From Actinoplanes lobatus (GTDB lineage Bacteria; Actinomycetota; Actinomycetes; Mycobacteriales; Micromonosporaceae), in contig NZ_JACHNC010000001.1 of NCBI RefSeq assembly GCF_014205215.1, positions 4,345,001 through 4,409,000 of the forward strand: 64,000 bases of DNA. The letters run 5' to 3'. Below, piece after piece: positions 41,812 through 49,869 of this stretch. A program made the translations under genes and the position numbers. The notes beneath the pieces were generated by a model. That model had not been told where the DNA came from. It searched no databases and worked only from the letters and a program-made list of their open reading frames with translations. Within the stretch, counting starts at the first letter, position 1; each line of letters opens with the position of its first letter.

Positions 41812-43062
41812 TCAGGGGCCGGGGATCTCCAGGCGGACCACCGCTCCGCCGGCGGATGGGGGGCTGATCTCGAAGGTGGTCGCCACCTGGCGGGCGATGT
41901 CCAGGCCCAGGCCGGTGGAATCGCCGCCGGAGGCGCCTCGCTGGGCGGCGGCGCCGGAGGGGAAGCCGGGGCCGGAGTCGGCGACGGTGAGGATCGCGCC
42001 GCCGGCTGGGCGGGGGGTCAGGGTGACCGACAGCGGGGTGCCGTCGGGGGTGTGGGCGAAGACGTTGCCGAGGAGGGCGTCCAGGGCGGCGGCCAGGTCG
42101 TCGGCGGCCACCGCCACCGGTACCGGAACGGATGGCAGGGCCTGGTGGACGTCGCGGCCGGTGTCTTCGGCCAGTACCGCCCAGAACGCCACCCGGGCGC
42201 TGACGATCTCGGTCGCGTCGCAGGTCGCGGTGGTGGGGGTGGTGCCGGCGCGGCGGGCCTGGTGGATCACCGCGGTGACGGCGCGGGCGACCTCGTCGGC
42301 GGCGGACGCCACCCGGGCCGACTCCTCGGGGTCGCGGAGCGACTCGGCTTCCAGGCGCAGCGCGGTGAGCGGGGTGCGCAGGCGGTGGGAGAGGTCGGCG
42401 ACTCGTTCCCGTTCGGTGGCCAGCAGGTCCTGGATGCGGCCGGCCAGATGGTTGAGCGCGCCGGCGACCTCGCGCAGTTCGGGTGGGCCGGTCGGGTCGG
42501 CGCGTGCGGTCAGCTCCGCTCTGGCGAGCCGGTGCGAGACCGCGGACAGCTCGGTGATCGGCGCGATGATGGCGCGGGCCAGCCGGTCCGCCACCAGCAG
42601 GCCGAGCAGTACCAGCGCGGCGCCGAGGGCGGCCAGCGTGGTCCAGGCGCGGGTCACGCCGCGGGTCAGTTCGGCGTCGGTGACCAGGGTGCGGATCACT
42701 GTCACCCCGGCCGCCCCGAGCACCGGCACCACCAGTTCCTGGCCTTCGCCGGTGGTCACGGTGAGCGCTTCCCGGCGGGCTCCGGCGAGGCGGACCGCGG
42801 GGGTGGGCGCGGCGGGCGCGCCGAGCACGCTTCCGTCGGGGAGGAAAACCGTGACCGGTACGGACTGAGCCGACACCGAAAGCCGCAGCGCGTCGATGTC
42901 GCCCGTCCCGGCGATCGGCACGATCGACTGCACCACGTCGTCGGCACGGCTGAGCGCCCGGTCCGCGGCGACCTGCCGGACCAGCAGGGCGAGCGGCACC
43001 AGGAACGCCAGCAGCACCAGCACCGTGGTGGCCGCGACCAGCAGGGTGAGCCGTGCCCTCAT
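41812..43062 (-). CDS. Sensor histidine kinase (OmpR-system type)
   Basis: 416 residues: two membrane spans (about 6-29 and 143-164) bracketing a roughly 110-residue extracytoplasmic sensor, HAMP-like segment (165-215), HisKA domain with phospho-His in VADLSHRLRTPLTALRLE, and HATPase (N box LDALLGNVFAH, DSGPGFP, STGLGLDIAR). Its ATG overlaps the response-regulator stop by 4 bp (ATGA). Together they form a two-component system of the CutRS/envelope-stress type; the signal is unknown. Confidence 0.93.
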   Translation of the reverse strand: MRARLTLLVAATTVLVLLAFLVPLALLVRQVAADRALSRADDVVQSIVPIAGTGDIDALRLSVSAQSVPVTVFLPDGSVLGAPAAPTPAVRLAGARREALTVTTGEGQELVVPVLGAAGVTVIRTLVTDAELTRGVTRAWTTLAALGAALVLLGLLVADRLARAIIAPITELSAVSHRLARAELTARADPTGPPELREVAGALNHLAGRIQDLLATERERVADLSHRLRTPLTALRLEAESLRDPEESARVASAADEVARAVTAVIHQARRAGTTPTTATCDATEIVSARVAFWAVLAEDTGRDVHQALPSVPVPVAVAADDLAAALDALLGNVFAHTPDGTPLSVTLTPRPAGGAILTVADSGPGFPSGAAAQRGASGGDSTGLGLDIARQVATTFEISPPSAGGAVVRLEIPGP

Positions 43063-43742
43063 GACGGTTCGCTCAGGCGGACGCCGACGCCGCGGACGGT
43101 GTGCAGGTAGCGTGGCTCCTGGGCGGTTTCACCCAGTTTGCGGCGCAACCAGGACAGGTGTACGTCGACGGTCTTGTCGGCGCCGCCGTACGGCACCTGC
43201 CACACCTCGCTGAGCAGTTCGCGTTTGGTGACCACCTGACCGGCGTGCCGGGCCAGATGGTGCAGCAGGTCGAATTCGCGCGGGGTCAGCTCGACCACCG
43301 CCCCGTCCAGGGTGACCGAGCGGGCCGCCTGGTCGATGCGCAGCCCGCCGACCTCGATCACCGGCGCCGCCTCCTCGGGGCCGGCGCCGCGCCGCAGTAC
43401 CGCACGGATCCGCGCGTCGAGCTGTGCCGCGGTGAACGGCTTCACCACGTAGTCGTCGGCGCCCGCGTCGAGCAGCCGGACCATCTCGGTCTCCTCGTCG
43501 CGGGCGGTCGCCACGATCACCGGGACCTGGCTGACCGCCCGCAGCATGCGCAGCAGCTCCCGCCCGTCGAGGTCGGGCAGGCCCAGGTCGAGGACGATCA
43601 GGTCGGGCCGCTCGGCCAGGGCGGTCTGCAGGCCCTCCATGGCGGCGGCCGACGCCGCCACCGCGTGCCCGCGCTCCCGCAGGGCGCGCAGCAGCGGCGT
43701 CCGGATAGCCGGGTCGTCCTCGATCAGCAGGAGTCTCGCCAC
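43059..43742 (-). CDS. OmpR-family response regulator
   Basis: 227 residues: receiver domain (1-115) with acidic pocket LIEDD, phospho-Asp in LIVLDLGLPD, Thr/Ser in VIVATARD and Lys in DDYVVKPF; C-terminal winged helix (130-225; ELTPREFDLLHHLARHAGQVVTK, DVHLSWLRRKLGE). First gene of the pair with the histidine kinase. Divergent from the small membrane protein at 43844, which may be a target. Confidence 0.95.
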   Translation of the reverse strand: MARLLLIEDDPAIRTPLLRALRERGHAVAASAAAMEGLQTALAERPDLIVLDLGLPDLDGRELLRMLRAVSQVPVIVATARDEETEMVRLLDAGADDYVVKPFTAAQLDARIRAVLRRGAGPEEAAPVIEVGGLRIDQAARSVTLDGAVVELTPREFDLLHHLARHAGQVVTKRELLSEVWQVPYGGADKTVDVHLSWLRRKLGETAQEPRYLHTVRGVGVRLSEPS

Positions 43743-43843
43743 CGCTGCACGGTAACCGCCGGGTCCGGCGGAACCGGGCTTCTTAACCTTCCTTTAGCGC
43801 TCTCCGGTGCCCGGCTTATCGTCCGGCGGCGGATAGTTGCGGG

Positions 43844-44314
43844 GTGCGCCTCTTGGACCGGCTCGGCCGGCTGCCCCTGGTCATCGTCGCGGGATGGATC
43901 GTCGCGGCGGTGCTCGCCGTGCTGGTCGGGGTGGTCGGGATCGGTCTGGTCGGGTCCGGGCTGGTGTCCCGGCAGGGGGCCCCGATCAGCGAGGACGAGG
44001 TGGAGCGGGCGCTGGACGGGCTGGGCGATGCGTCCCCGTCGACGTCGCCGGAGCCGTCGAAGGGCGAGCCGTCGAAGGGCGAGCCGTCGGCCACGGCTGC
44101 CCGGGGCCGGTCGTTCCCGACCCGGGGCGGCACGGTGGTGGCGGACTGCGAACGGATCATCTCGATGTCGCCGGCGCAGGGTTTCGCGGTGCACGATCAG
44201 GACGACGACGACGGCGAGTTCCGTCAGGTGCGCGGTGAGGTGAAGGTGGAGGTGGAGCTGACCGGATGCGATCAGGGGACGCCCCGGCTGGCGGTCAGCG
44301 AGGAAGCCGGCTGA
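43844..44314 (+). CDS. Hypothetical single-span membrane protein
   Basis: 156 residues: GTG start, one long hydrophobic segment (about 10-40, LPLVIVAGWIVAAVLAVLVG), a Ser/Pro/Glu linker with two SKGEP units, and an extracytoplasmic part containing two Cys (DCERI, LTGCDQ) that could form a disulfide. No family recognised. Divergent from the two-component operon with a 101-bp gap, so regulation by it is possible. Confidence 0.6.
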   Translation: MRLLDRLGRLPLVIVAGWIVAAVLAVLVGVVGIGLVGSGLVSRQGAPISEDEVERALDGLGDASPSTSPEPSKGEPSKGEPSATAARGRSFPTRGGTVVADCERIISMSPAQGFAVHDQDDDDGEFRQVRGEVKVEVELTGCDQGTPRLAVSEEAG

Positions 44315-44338
44315 CGTCCGGTTCCGGGCCGGCGCCGC

Positions 44339-44418
44339 GCAGACCTGGAGCGGCTGGCCGGGGTCGCACAGCGCGGCAGGGCGCCCGGCCGCGCCACCAC
44401 GAACTCCTCGAAAGTCAT
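44339..44418 (-). pseudogene. Remnant of a SigE-family sigma factor N-terminus
   Basis: An AGGAGC site and ATG (44418, leftward) start MTFEEFVVARPGALPRCATP, which follows the conserved opening of SigE-family sigma factors (compare FEEFVRDRGDSLRRFAY in the gene at 39431). After about 22 codons the similarity is lost and no region 2 follows. I read it as the stub of a deleted gene; short length makes this tentative. Confidence 0.35.
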
Positions 44419-44485
44419 GCTCCTGTGACGCTTCCGGTCCGGCGAGTGCTCAGCGACGCCCGGGAATTTCACGGACAATCCGAGG

Positions 44486-45094
44486 ATGCTGCGAGTGGAT
44501 CACGGTGTCGTCACGGGCACCTTCAGCCTGGACGGCCAGACCTTCGACGTCGACAACAACATCTGGGTGGTCGGCGACGACGACGAGTGCGTGGTGATCG
44601 ACGCGCCGCACGACGTGGAGGCGATCCTCGCGGTGGTGGGGGAGCGGCAGGTACGGGCGATCATCTGTACGCACGCCCACGACGACCACGTCCGCGTCGC
44701 CCCCGGTCTGCGCGACCGCACCGGCGCCCCGATCCTGCTGCACCCCGCCGAGTGGCCGCTGTGGGAGCTGACCCACGGCGACGGCGTGTGGTGGAACATC
44801 GACCTGGCCGACGGCGCCCGGATCGAGGTGGGCGGGTCGGTGCTGGAGGTGCTGCACACGCCCGGTCATGCGCCCGGCGCCGTCTGCCTCCACGTCCCCG
44901 ATCTGAACTGTGTCTTCACCGGCGACACCCTGTTCAACGGCGGGCCGGGCGCCACCGGCCGGTCCTTCTCCGACGCCGGGCTGATCGTCGAGTCGATCCG
45001 GGAGAAGCTGTTCGCCCTGCCGGACGCGACGGTGGTGCACACCGGGCACGGCGAGGACACCACGATCGAGGCCGAGCGGTCCCGGATGGGTTGA
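44486..45094 (+). CDS. Metallo-beta-lactamase-fold hydrolase (glyoxalase II-like)
   Basis: 202 residues. Metal-binding motifs: THAHDDH (HxHxDH), His in TPGHAPG, Asp in FTGDTLF and the final His in TGHGEDT. The family includes glyoxalase II, persulfide dioxygenases and quorum-quenching hydrolases; in actinobacteria close relatives are thought to act on mycothiol thioesters. Substrate not assigned. Stand-alone gene. Confidence 0.9.
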   Translation: MLRVDHGVVTGTFSLDGQTFDVDNNIWVVGDDDECVVIDAPHDVEAILAVVGERQVRAIICTHAHDDHVRVAPGLRDRTGAPILLHPAEWPLWELTHGDGVWWNIDLADGARIEVGGSVLEVLHTPGHAPGAVCLHVPDLNCVFTGDTLFNGGPGATGRSFSDAGLIVESIREKLFALPDATVVHTGHGEDTTIEAERSRMG

Positions 45095-45224
45095 GCCCGG
45101 CCACCGATTCAAGCCCGGCGGGCGCGGCACGAGCCTGACCCGGCAGACGGCCGGGCGGAACAGGCGGGACAGCCCTGATCGGTACGGGGCGGTCCCCGCC
45201 CGTACCGGAACAATGGTCTCTGGG

Positions 45225-45243
45225 TTAGGGTGGCCTAACCTTA
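45225..45243. promoter_or_regulatory. Iron-box-like (DtxR/IdeR) site
   Basis: The 19-mer starting TTAGGGTGG and ending CTAACCTTA matches the IdeR/DmdR consensus at about 15 of 19 positions; its core is a GGTTAGG-N4-CCTAACC inverted repeat. It ends 15 bp before the ATG of the DUF3159 gene. Confidence 0.45.
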
Positions 45244-45257
45244 AGGGGCGGGTGGAG

Positions 45258-45911
45258 ATGGCGCAGCCGGAATCGCTGGCGGAGTTGCTCAACGGGCGGC
45301 GGGCCGCGGTCGACGCGTCGCTGCCCGCGGTCGGGTTCGTGGCCGGGTGGCTGGCCTTCGGGGAGTCGATCTGGGCCGGGGCGATCGCGGCCGTCGTGTC
45401 GGCGATCGGCGTGTCCTGGTGGCGGCTGCGCAAGGGCGACAAGCCGCGGGCCGTGCTGATCGGGCTGTTCCTGGTGTGTGTGGCCGCCCTGATCGCGCTC
45501 TACACCGGCAAGGCCGAGGACTTCTTCCTGCTCCAGCTGCTCAGCAACGCGGCCAGCGCGCTCGCCTGGATCATCAGCATCGTGATCCGGTGGCCGCTGC
45601 TCGGGCTGGTGGTCGGCACCGTGCTGGGGCAGCGGACCCGCTGGCGGCGGGATCCGGCGCTGCTGCGGGCCTATTCGCGGGGCAGCTGGGTGTGGGTGAT
45701 GCAGTACGTCATCCGGGTCGCCGTGTTCCTGCCGCTCTACCAGGCGGGCTGGACCGAGGCGCTGGCCGCGGCCCGGCTCGGGCTGTCCGGGCCGCTGATC
45801 GCCGGGTGTCTGGCGGTGAGCTGGTGGGTGATCCGCCGCAGCCTGCCGGCGGACCACCCCGGTCTGCGTCACCCGGTCGTGGACGACCCGGTTCAGAAGG
45901 CCGCTTCGTAG
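45258..45911 (+). CDS. DUF3159 family membrane protein
   Basis: 217 residues from ATG 45258 (GGTGGAG just upstream). About six membrane segments; family marks are the opening ESLAELLNGRRAAVDASLPAV, GWLAFGESIWAGA and the RGSWVWVMQYVIRVAVFLPLY segment. DUF3159 proteins are actinobacterial and uncharacterised. An iron-box-like site lies directly before the gene. It converges with the gene at 45893, overlapping by 19 bp. Confidence 0.88.
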   Translation: MAQPESLAELLNGRRAAVDASLPAVGFVAGWLAFGESIWAGAIAAVVSAIGVSWWRLRKGDKPRAVLIGLFLVCVAALIALYTGKAEDFFLLQLLSNAASALAWIISIVIRWPLLGLVVGTVLGQRTRWRRDPALLRAYSRGSWVWVMQYVIRVAVFLPLYQAGWTEALAAARLGLSGPLIAGCLAVSWWVIRRSLPADHPGLRHPVVDDPVQKAAS

Positions 45912-46477
45912 AGCTCGCGCAGGCCGGGCGTGCCGGCCTCGCCGCTGTAGCCGCAGATCATCACGTCCGCGCCGACGGCTGACACCAGATATTCCTTGCC
46001 GACCTCGAAGTCACCGGAGCCGAGCAGCAGCTCCGGGTTGCCGCCGGGCTGGTTCACCGCGATCCGGGGGACGTCCGCGCCCCGGTAGTTGCGGGTGACC
46101 TCCATCAGCGCGGTGGAATCGTCGACCTCGTCGACCCGGCCGGCGAAGGCGATGGTGGCCCGCTCGGCCAGCGACTCGGGTTTCGCCTCGGCGCACTTGG
46201 CCTGCCCGCCGGCCGGAACCTGGACCGACGGGACGGGCGCGGCCGCGACGATCGGGAAAGGGACCGGTTCCGGTGCCGGGCCCGGGCGCAGGGTCGCCCA
46301 GGCGGTTCCGCCGGCGAGCAGCACGAGGGCCGCGGCGACGGGCAGCGTCCACCGGCGGACGTGGGTACGGGACATGGCTTCCTCCACGAGGTGCTCGACC
46401 AGGGCGGGGGAGGCCGGTTCCAGGCGCGCGGCCGGGTCGGCGCGGCGCAGGCGCTCCCGGAGATCGTCGTCGGTCAC
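45893..46477 (-). CDS. Single-span membrane protein, likely partner of the ECF sigma factor
   Basis: 194 residues: cytosolic N-terminus (1-41; DDDLRERLRRADPAARLEP), a span (42-61; WTLPVAAALVLLAGGTAWA), and an extracytoplasmic C-terminal half with two Cys. Its ATG overlaps the sigma stop by 4 bp, so it is translationally coupled. Layout and coupling suggest an anti-sigma or sensing partner, as for the pair at 38422-39931, though no zinc anti-sigma motif is visible. Confidence 0.75.
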   Translation of the reverse strand: MTDDDLRERLRRADPAARLEPASPALVEHLVEEAMSRTHVRRWTLPVAAALVLLAGGTAWATLRPGPAPEPVPFPIVAAAPVPSVQVPAGGQAKCAEAKPESLAERATIAFAGRVDEVDDSTALMEVTRNYRGADVPRIAVNQPGGNPELLLGSGDFEVGKEYLVSAVGADVMICGYSGEAGTPGLRELYEAAF

Positions 46478-47019
46478 GTCCGGCTCCCCTCTGTCGACCT
46501 GTCATGTCCGGCGGCGGGGCCGGTCTTTCCCACCAGTTCGTCGCGCAGCCGCTGCCGGGCCCGGTGCAGGCGGATCGACGCGGCGTTCGCGGTGATGCCG
46601 AGGACCACGGCGATCCCGGCCGGGGCGAGGTCCTCCCAGGCCCAGAGGCGCAGCAGCTCGGCGTCCTCGGGGCGCATCCGGGACAGCGCCCCGGCCAGGT
46701 CGCCGTCGGGTGGGGAGGGGCCGTCGACCACGGTCGGCGGCGGGTCGAGCCGGGAGATCCGGGCGACCAGCCGGAACCGGCGGCGGTGGGCGCGTTCGGC
46801 GTTGGCGAGGCAGTTGCGGGCCACCGCGTACGCCCACGGCAGGTGTTCCTCCGGCATCTCGTCGAGGCGCCGCCAGCAGATCAGCAGCGTCTCCGAGAGC
46901 ACGTCGTCGGCGGTCGCCGGATCGGTGCGCCGGGCCAGGTAGCGGCGCACGGCGTCGATCACCGTGGGGGCCAGCCGCTCGAACCGGGCCCGGCGCGGGT
47001 CGGGGTTCACGAGGTCCAC
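46474..47019 (-). CDS. ECF RNA polymerase sigma factor
   Basis: 181 residues. Region 2: VRRYLARRTDPATADDVLSETLLICWRRLDEMP and LPWAYAVARNCLANAERAHRR; region 4: MRPEDAELLRLWAWEDLAPAGIAVVLGITANAASIRLHRARQ. The sequence is of the small SigE-independent ECF type. First gene of the pair with the membrane protein at 45893; divergent from the molybdopterin oxidoreductase with a 100-bp gap, which could be a target gene. Confidence 0.9.
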   Translation of the reverse strand: MDLVNPDPRRARFERLAPTVIDAVRRYLARRTDPATADDVLSETLLICWRRLDEMPEEHLPWAYAVARNCLANAERAHRRRFRLVARISRLDPPPTVVDGPSPPDGDLAGALSRMRPEDAELLRLWAWEDLAPAGIAVVLGITANAASIRLHRARQRLRDELVGKTGPAAGHDRSTEGSRT

Positions 47020-47119
47020 CTCCGCACATGTCCGGCAGCCCGGTCAGTCTTTCAACCTGTCCGGCCCCGGGGTCGGCGTGGCAGGATACCGACCAGTAAC
47101 CCAGCGTTGGGAGACGGCC

Positions 47120-49279
47120 ATGCGGACCGCGTACCGGACCTGCCCGCTCTGTGAGGCCGCCTGCGGCCTGGAGCTCACCATCGACGCCGACCGTGTCGTC
47201 GCGGCCCGCGGCGATCGTGAGCACGTGTTCAGTCACGGCTTCGTCTGCCCCAAGGGCGCCACGTTCGGGCAGCTCACCGACGACCCCGACCGGCTTCGCC
47301 GGCCTCTGGTCAAGGGCGTCGAGGTGAGCTGGGCGGAGGCGTTCGCCGCGGTCCGTGCCGGGTTGCGGCCGATCATCGAGCGGTACGGTGCACAGGCCGT
47401 CGCCCTCTACCTGGGCAACCCGAACGCCCACACCATCTCCGGCGGCCTCTACGTGGCACCGCTGATCCGGTCGCTGGGCAGCCGCAACGTCTACTCGGCG
47501 AGCACCGTCGACCAGATGCCGAAGCACGTGTCCTGCGGGTACCTGTTCGGCAATCCGCTGACCATCCCGGTGCCCGACCTGGACCGCACCGACTTCCTGC
47601 TGATGCTCGGCGCCAACCCGTGGGAGTCCAACGGCAGCCTCGCCACGGCCGCCGACTTCCCGGGGCGGCTCAAGGCGATCCAGGCGCGCGGCGGCCGGTT
47701 CGTGGTGGTGGATCCACGGCGGACACGCACCGCCGAGCACGCCGACGAGCACCTCTGGATCCGGCCGGGCACCGACGCGTACCTGCTGTTCGGCATCGTG
47801 CACACGCTCTTCGCCGAGGACCTGGCCACCATCCCGGAGTACGTGAGCCGCGTCGAGCCGGTCCGTGAACTGGCCGGGGGTTTCCCGCCCGAGCGGGTCG
47901 CCGACGTCTGCGGGATCCCGGCCGAGCGGATCCGCGGCCTGGCCCGGGAGCTGGCCGCCGCCCCGACCGCCGCGGTGTACGGGCGGATCGGCACCTGCAC
48001 GGTCGAGTTCGGCACGGTCACCAGCTGGCTGATCGACGTGGTCAACATCCTCACCGGGAACCTGGACCGGCCGGGCGGCGTGATGTTCCCGCTCGCCCCG
48101 CACCTGTCCGGCGCGGCGAAACCCGGGAAGGGGTTCCGGACCGGGCGCTGGCACAGCCGGGTCCGCGGGCTGCCCGAGGTGAAGGGCGAGCTGCCGGTCG
48201 CCACCCTCGCGGACGAGATCGAGACCCCCGGCGACGAGCAGGTCCGGGCGCTGATCACGATCGCCGGGAACCCGGTGCTGTCCACACCGAACAGCGGGCG
48301 CCTGGACCGGGCCCTGTCCGGGCTCGACTTCATGGTGAGCGTGGATCCGTACCTGAACGAGACGACCCGGCACGCCGACGTGGTGCTGCCGCCGACCGAC
48401 TCGGTACGCAAGGGCCACTACGACTTCAGCTTCCTGGCGCTGTCGGTGCGCAACTTCGCGGCCTACTCCCCGCCGGTGCTGCCGCCCGACCCGGACGTCC
48501 CGGACGAGTGCGACATCCTGGCCCGGCTCATGCTGATCGTTCTCGGCCAGGATGGCGACGACCCCGCCGTCGTGCACGACGAGCTGCTGCGGCAGGCACT
48601 GCGCCGGGTCCCGGAGGACCGGCACACGCTGGTCACCGGCGACCATCCGGCCGAGCGGCTGATCGACGTGGCGCTGCGCACCGGGGCGTACGGGGACGGC
48701 TTCGGCGAGAACCCGGACGGGCTGACCCTCGACCGGTTGAAGGCCGCACCCCACGGCATCGACCTCGGGCCGCTGCGGCCCCGGATCCCGGCCGCGCTGC
48801 GAACCGCCTCCGGCACGGTCGAACTGTGCGTGCCCGAGCTGGCCGCCGAGGCGGAACGGCTGCGGGACGCCCTCGACTCTCCCGCGCGCGACGGGATGGT
48901 CCTGGTCGGACGGCGGCATCTGCGGTCGAACAACAGCTGGATGCACAACGTCCCGGCACTGGTGAAGGGGCGCGACCGGTGCACGCTCCAGATCCATCCG
49001 GCCGACGCCGAACGGCTCGCGGTCGCCGACGGGGACGCCGTACAGGTCACCTCACGGGCCGGCGGCCTGGTGGCCCGGGCCGAGGTCACCGACCGGGTGA
49101 TGCCCGGCGTGGTGAGCCTGCCGCACGGCTGGGGGCACGACCTGCCGGGCACCCGGATGACGGTCGCGGCCGAGCATCCCGGCGTCAACTCCAACCTGCT
49201 CACCGACGAGCTGGTGATCGACCCGCTGTCCGGGAACAGCGTCCTCAACGGGATCCCGGTCGAACTCAAACCGGCCTAG
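47120..49279 (+). CDS. Molybdopterin-dependent oxidoreductase (formate-dehydrogenase/nitrate-reductase superfamily)
   Basis: 719 residues from ATG 47120. N-terminal [4Fe-4S] site C8-x2-C11-x3-C15 ... C43 (CPLCEAACG, VCPKGA), a central bis-MGD-binding region with AVALYLGNPNAH and SASTVDQMP, and a C-terminal dinucleotide-binding domain (about 605-719; LQIHPADAERLAV, LPHGWGHD). No Tat signal is present, so it is cytosolic. Neither electron-transfer subunits nor cofactor genes are adjacent, so its electron acceptor and substrate are unknown. Its stop overlaps the convergent response regulator by 4 bp. Confidence 0.92.
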   Translation: MRTAYRTCPLCEAACGLELTIDADRVVAARGDREHVFSHGFVCPKGATFGQLTDDPDRLRRPLVKGVEVSWAEAFAAVRAGLRPIIERYGAQAVALYLGNPNAHTISGGLYVAPLIRSLGSRNVYSASTVDQMPKHVSCGYLFGNPLTIPVPDLDRTDFLLMLGANPWESNGSLATAADFPGRLKAIQARGGRFVVVDPRRTRTAEHADEHLWIRPGTDAYLLFGIVHTLFAEDLATIPEYVSRVEPVRELAGGFPPERVADVCGIPAERIRGLARELAAAPTAAVYGRIGTCTVEFGTVTSWLIDVVNILTGNLDRPGGVMFPLAPHLSGAAKPGKGFRTGRWHSRVRGLPEVKGELPVATLADEIETPGDEQVRALITIAGNPVLSTPNSGRLDRALSGLDFMVSVDPYLNETTRHADVVLPPTDSVRKGHYDFSFLALSVRNFAAYSPPVLPPDPDVPDECDILARLMLIVLGQDGDDPAVVHDELLRQALRRVPEDRHTLVTGDHPAERLIDVALRTGAYGDGFGENPDGLTLDRLKAAPHGIDLGPLRPRIPAALRTASGTVELCVPELAAEAERLRDALDSPARDGMVLVGRRHLRSNNSWMHNVPALVKGRDRCTLQIHPADAERLAVADGDAVQVTSRAGGLVARAEVTDRVMPGVVSLPHGWGHDLPGTRMTVAAEHPGVNSNLLTDELVIDPLSGNSVLNGIPVELKPA

Positions 49280-49869
49280 ATCCACCCCATCCGCTGAGCG
49301 TGCCGGATCGCGGTGATCCGGTTGGCGGCGCCCAGCTTGGTGATCGCGTTGGACAGGTAGTTACGCACCGTGCCCTCGCTCAGGTGCAGCCGACCGGCGA
49401 TCTCGGCGACCGAGGCGCCCGCCGCGGCCAGGGCCAGGGCGTCGCGTTCCCGGTCGGTGAGCGGGTTCTCGCCGGCCATCATGGCCGAGGCGGCCAGCTC
49501 CGGGTCGAGGTAGCGGCCACCGGCGTGGATGCGGCGGATGGCGTCCGCCAGCTCGGCACTGGAGGAGTCCTTCGGGATGAAGCCGCGCACCCCGGCCGCG
49601 ATGGCCCGCCGCAGGTGGCCGGGGCGGGCGAAGGTGCTGAGGATGAGCATGGCCCGGCCGGGCAGCCGTTCGGCGACGCTGAGCCCGTCCAGGCCGGGCA
49701 TCTCGATGTCCAGGACGATCACGTCCGGATCGTGGGCGCCGACCGCGGTGAGCACCTCGTCGCCGCGGCCGCACTGGGCGACCACGGTCAGGTCCTCCTC
49801 GAACTCCAGCATCATCGCCAGGGCCTCGCGGATCAGATGCTGATCGTCGGCGAGCAGGACACGGATCAC
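49276..49869 (-). CDS. NarL/LuxR-family response regulator
   Basis: 197 residues from GTG 49869. Receiver (1-115): acidic LLADDQ, phospho-Asp in VIVLDIEMPG, Thr in LSTFARP, Lys in GFIPKDSS. C-terminal LuxR HTH (about 135-195; PLTDRERDALALAAAGASVAEIAG, GTVRNYLSNAITKL). The GTG overlaps the kinase stop (GTGA), so they are coupled. It is the fourth gene of the leftward ABC-permease/kinase/regulator set opposite the megasynthase. Confidence 0.94.
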   Translation of the reverse strand: MIRVLLADDQHLIREALAMMLEFEEDLTVVAQCGRGDEVLTAVGAHDPDVIVLDIEMPGLDGLSVAERLPGRAMLILSTFARPGHLRRAIAAGVRGFIPKDSSSAELADAIRRIHAGGRYLDPELAASAMMAGENPLTDRERDALALAAAGASVAEIAGRLHLSEGTVRNYLSNAITKLGAANRITAIRHAQRMGWI

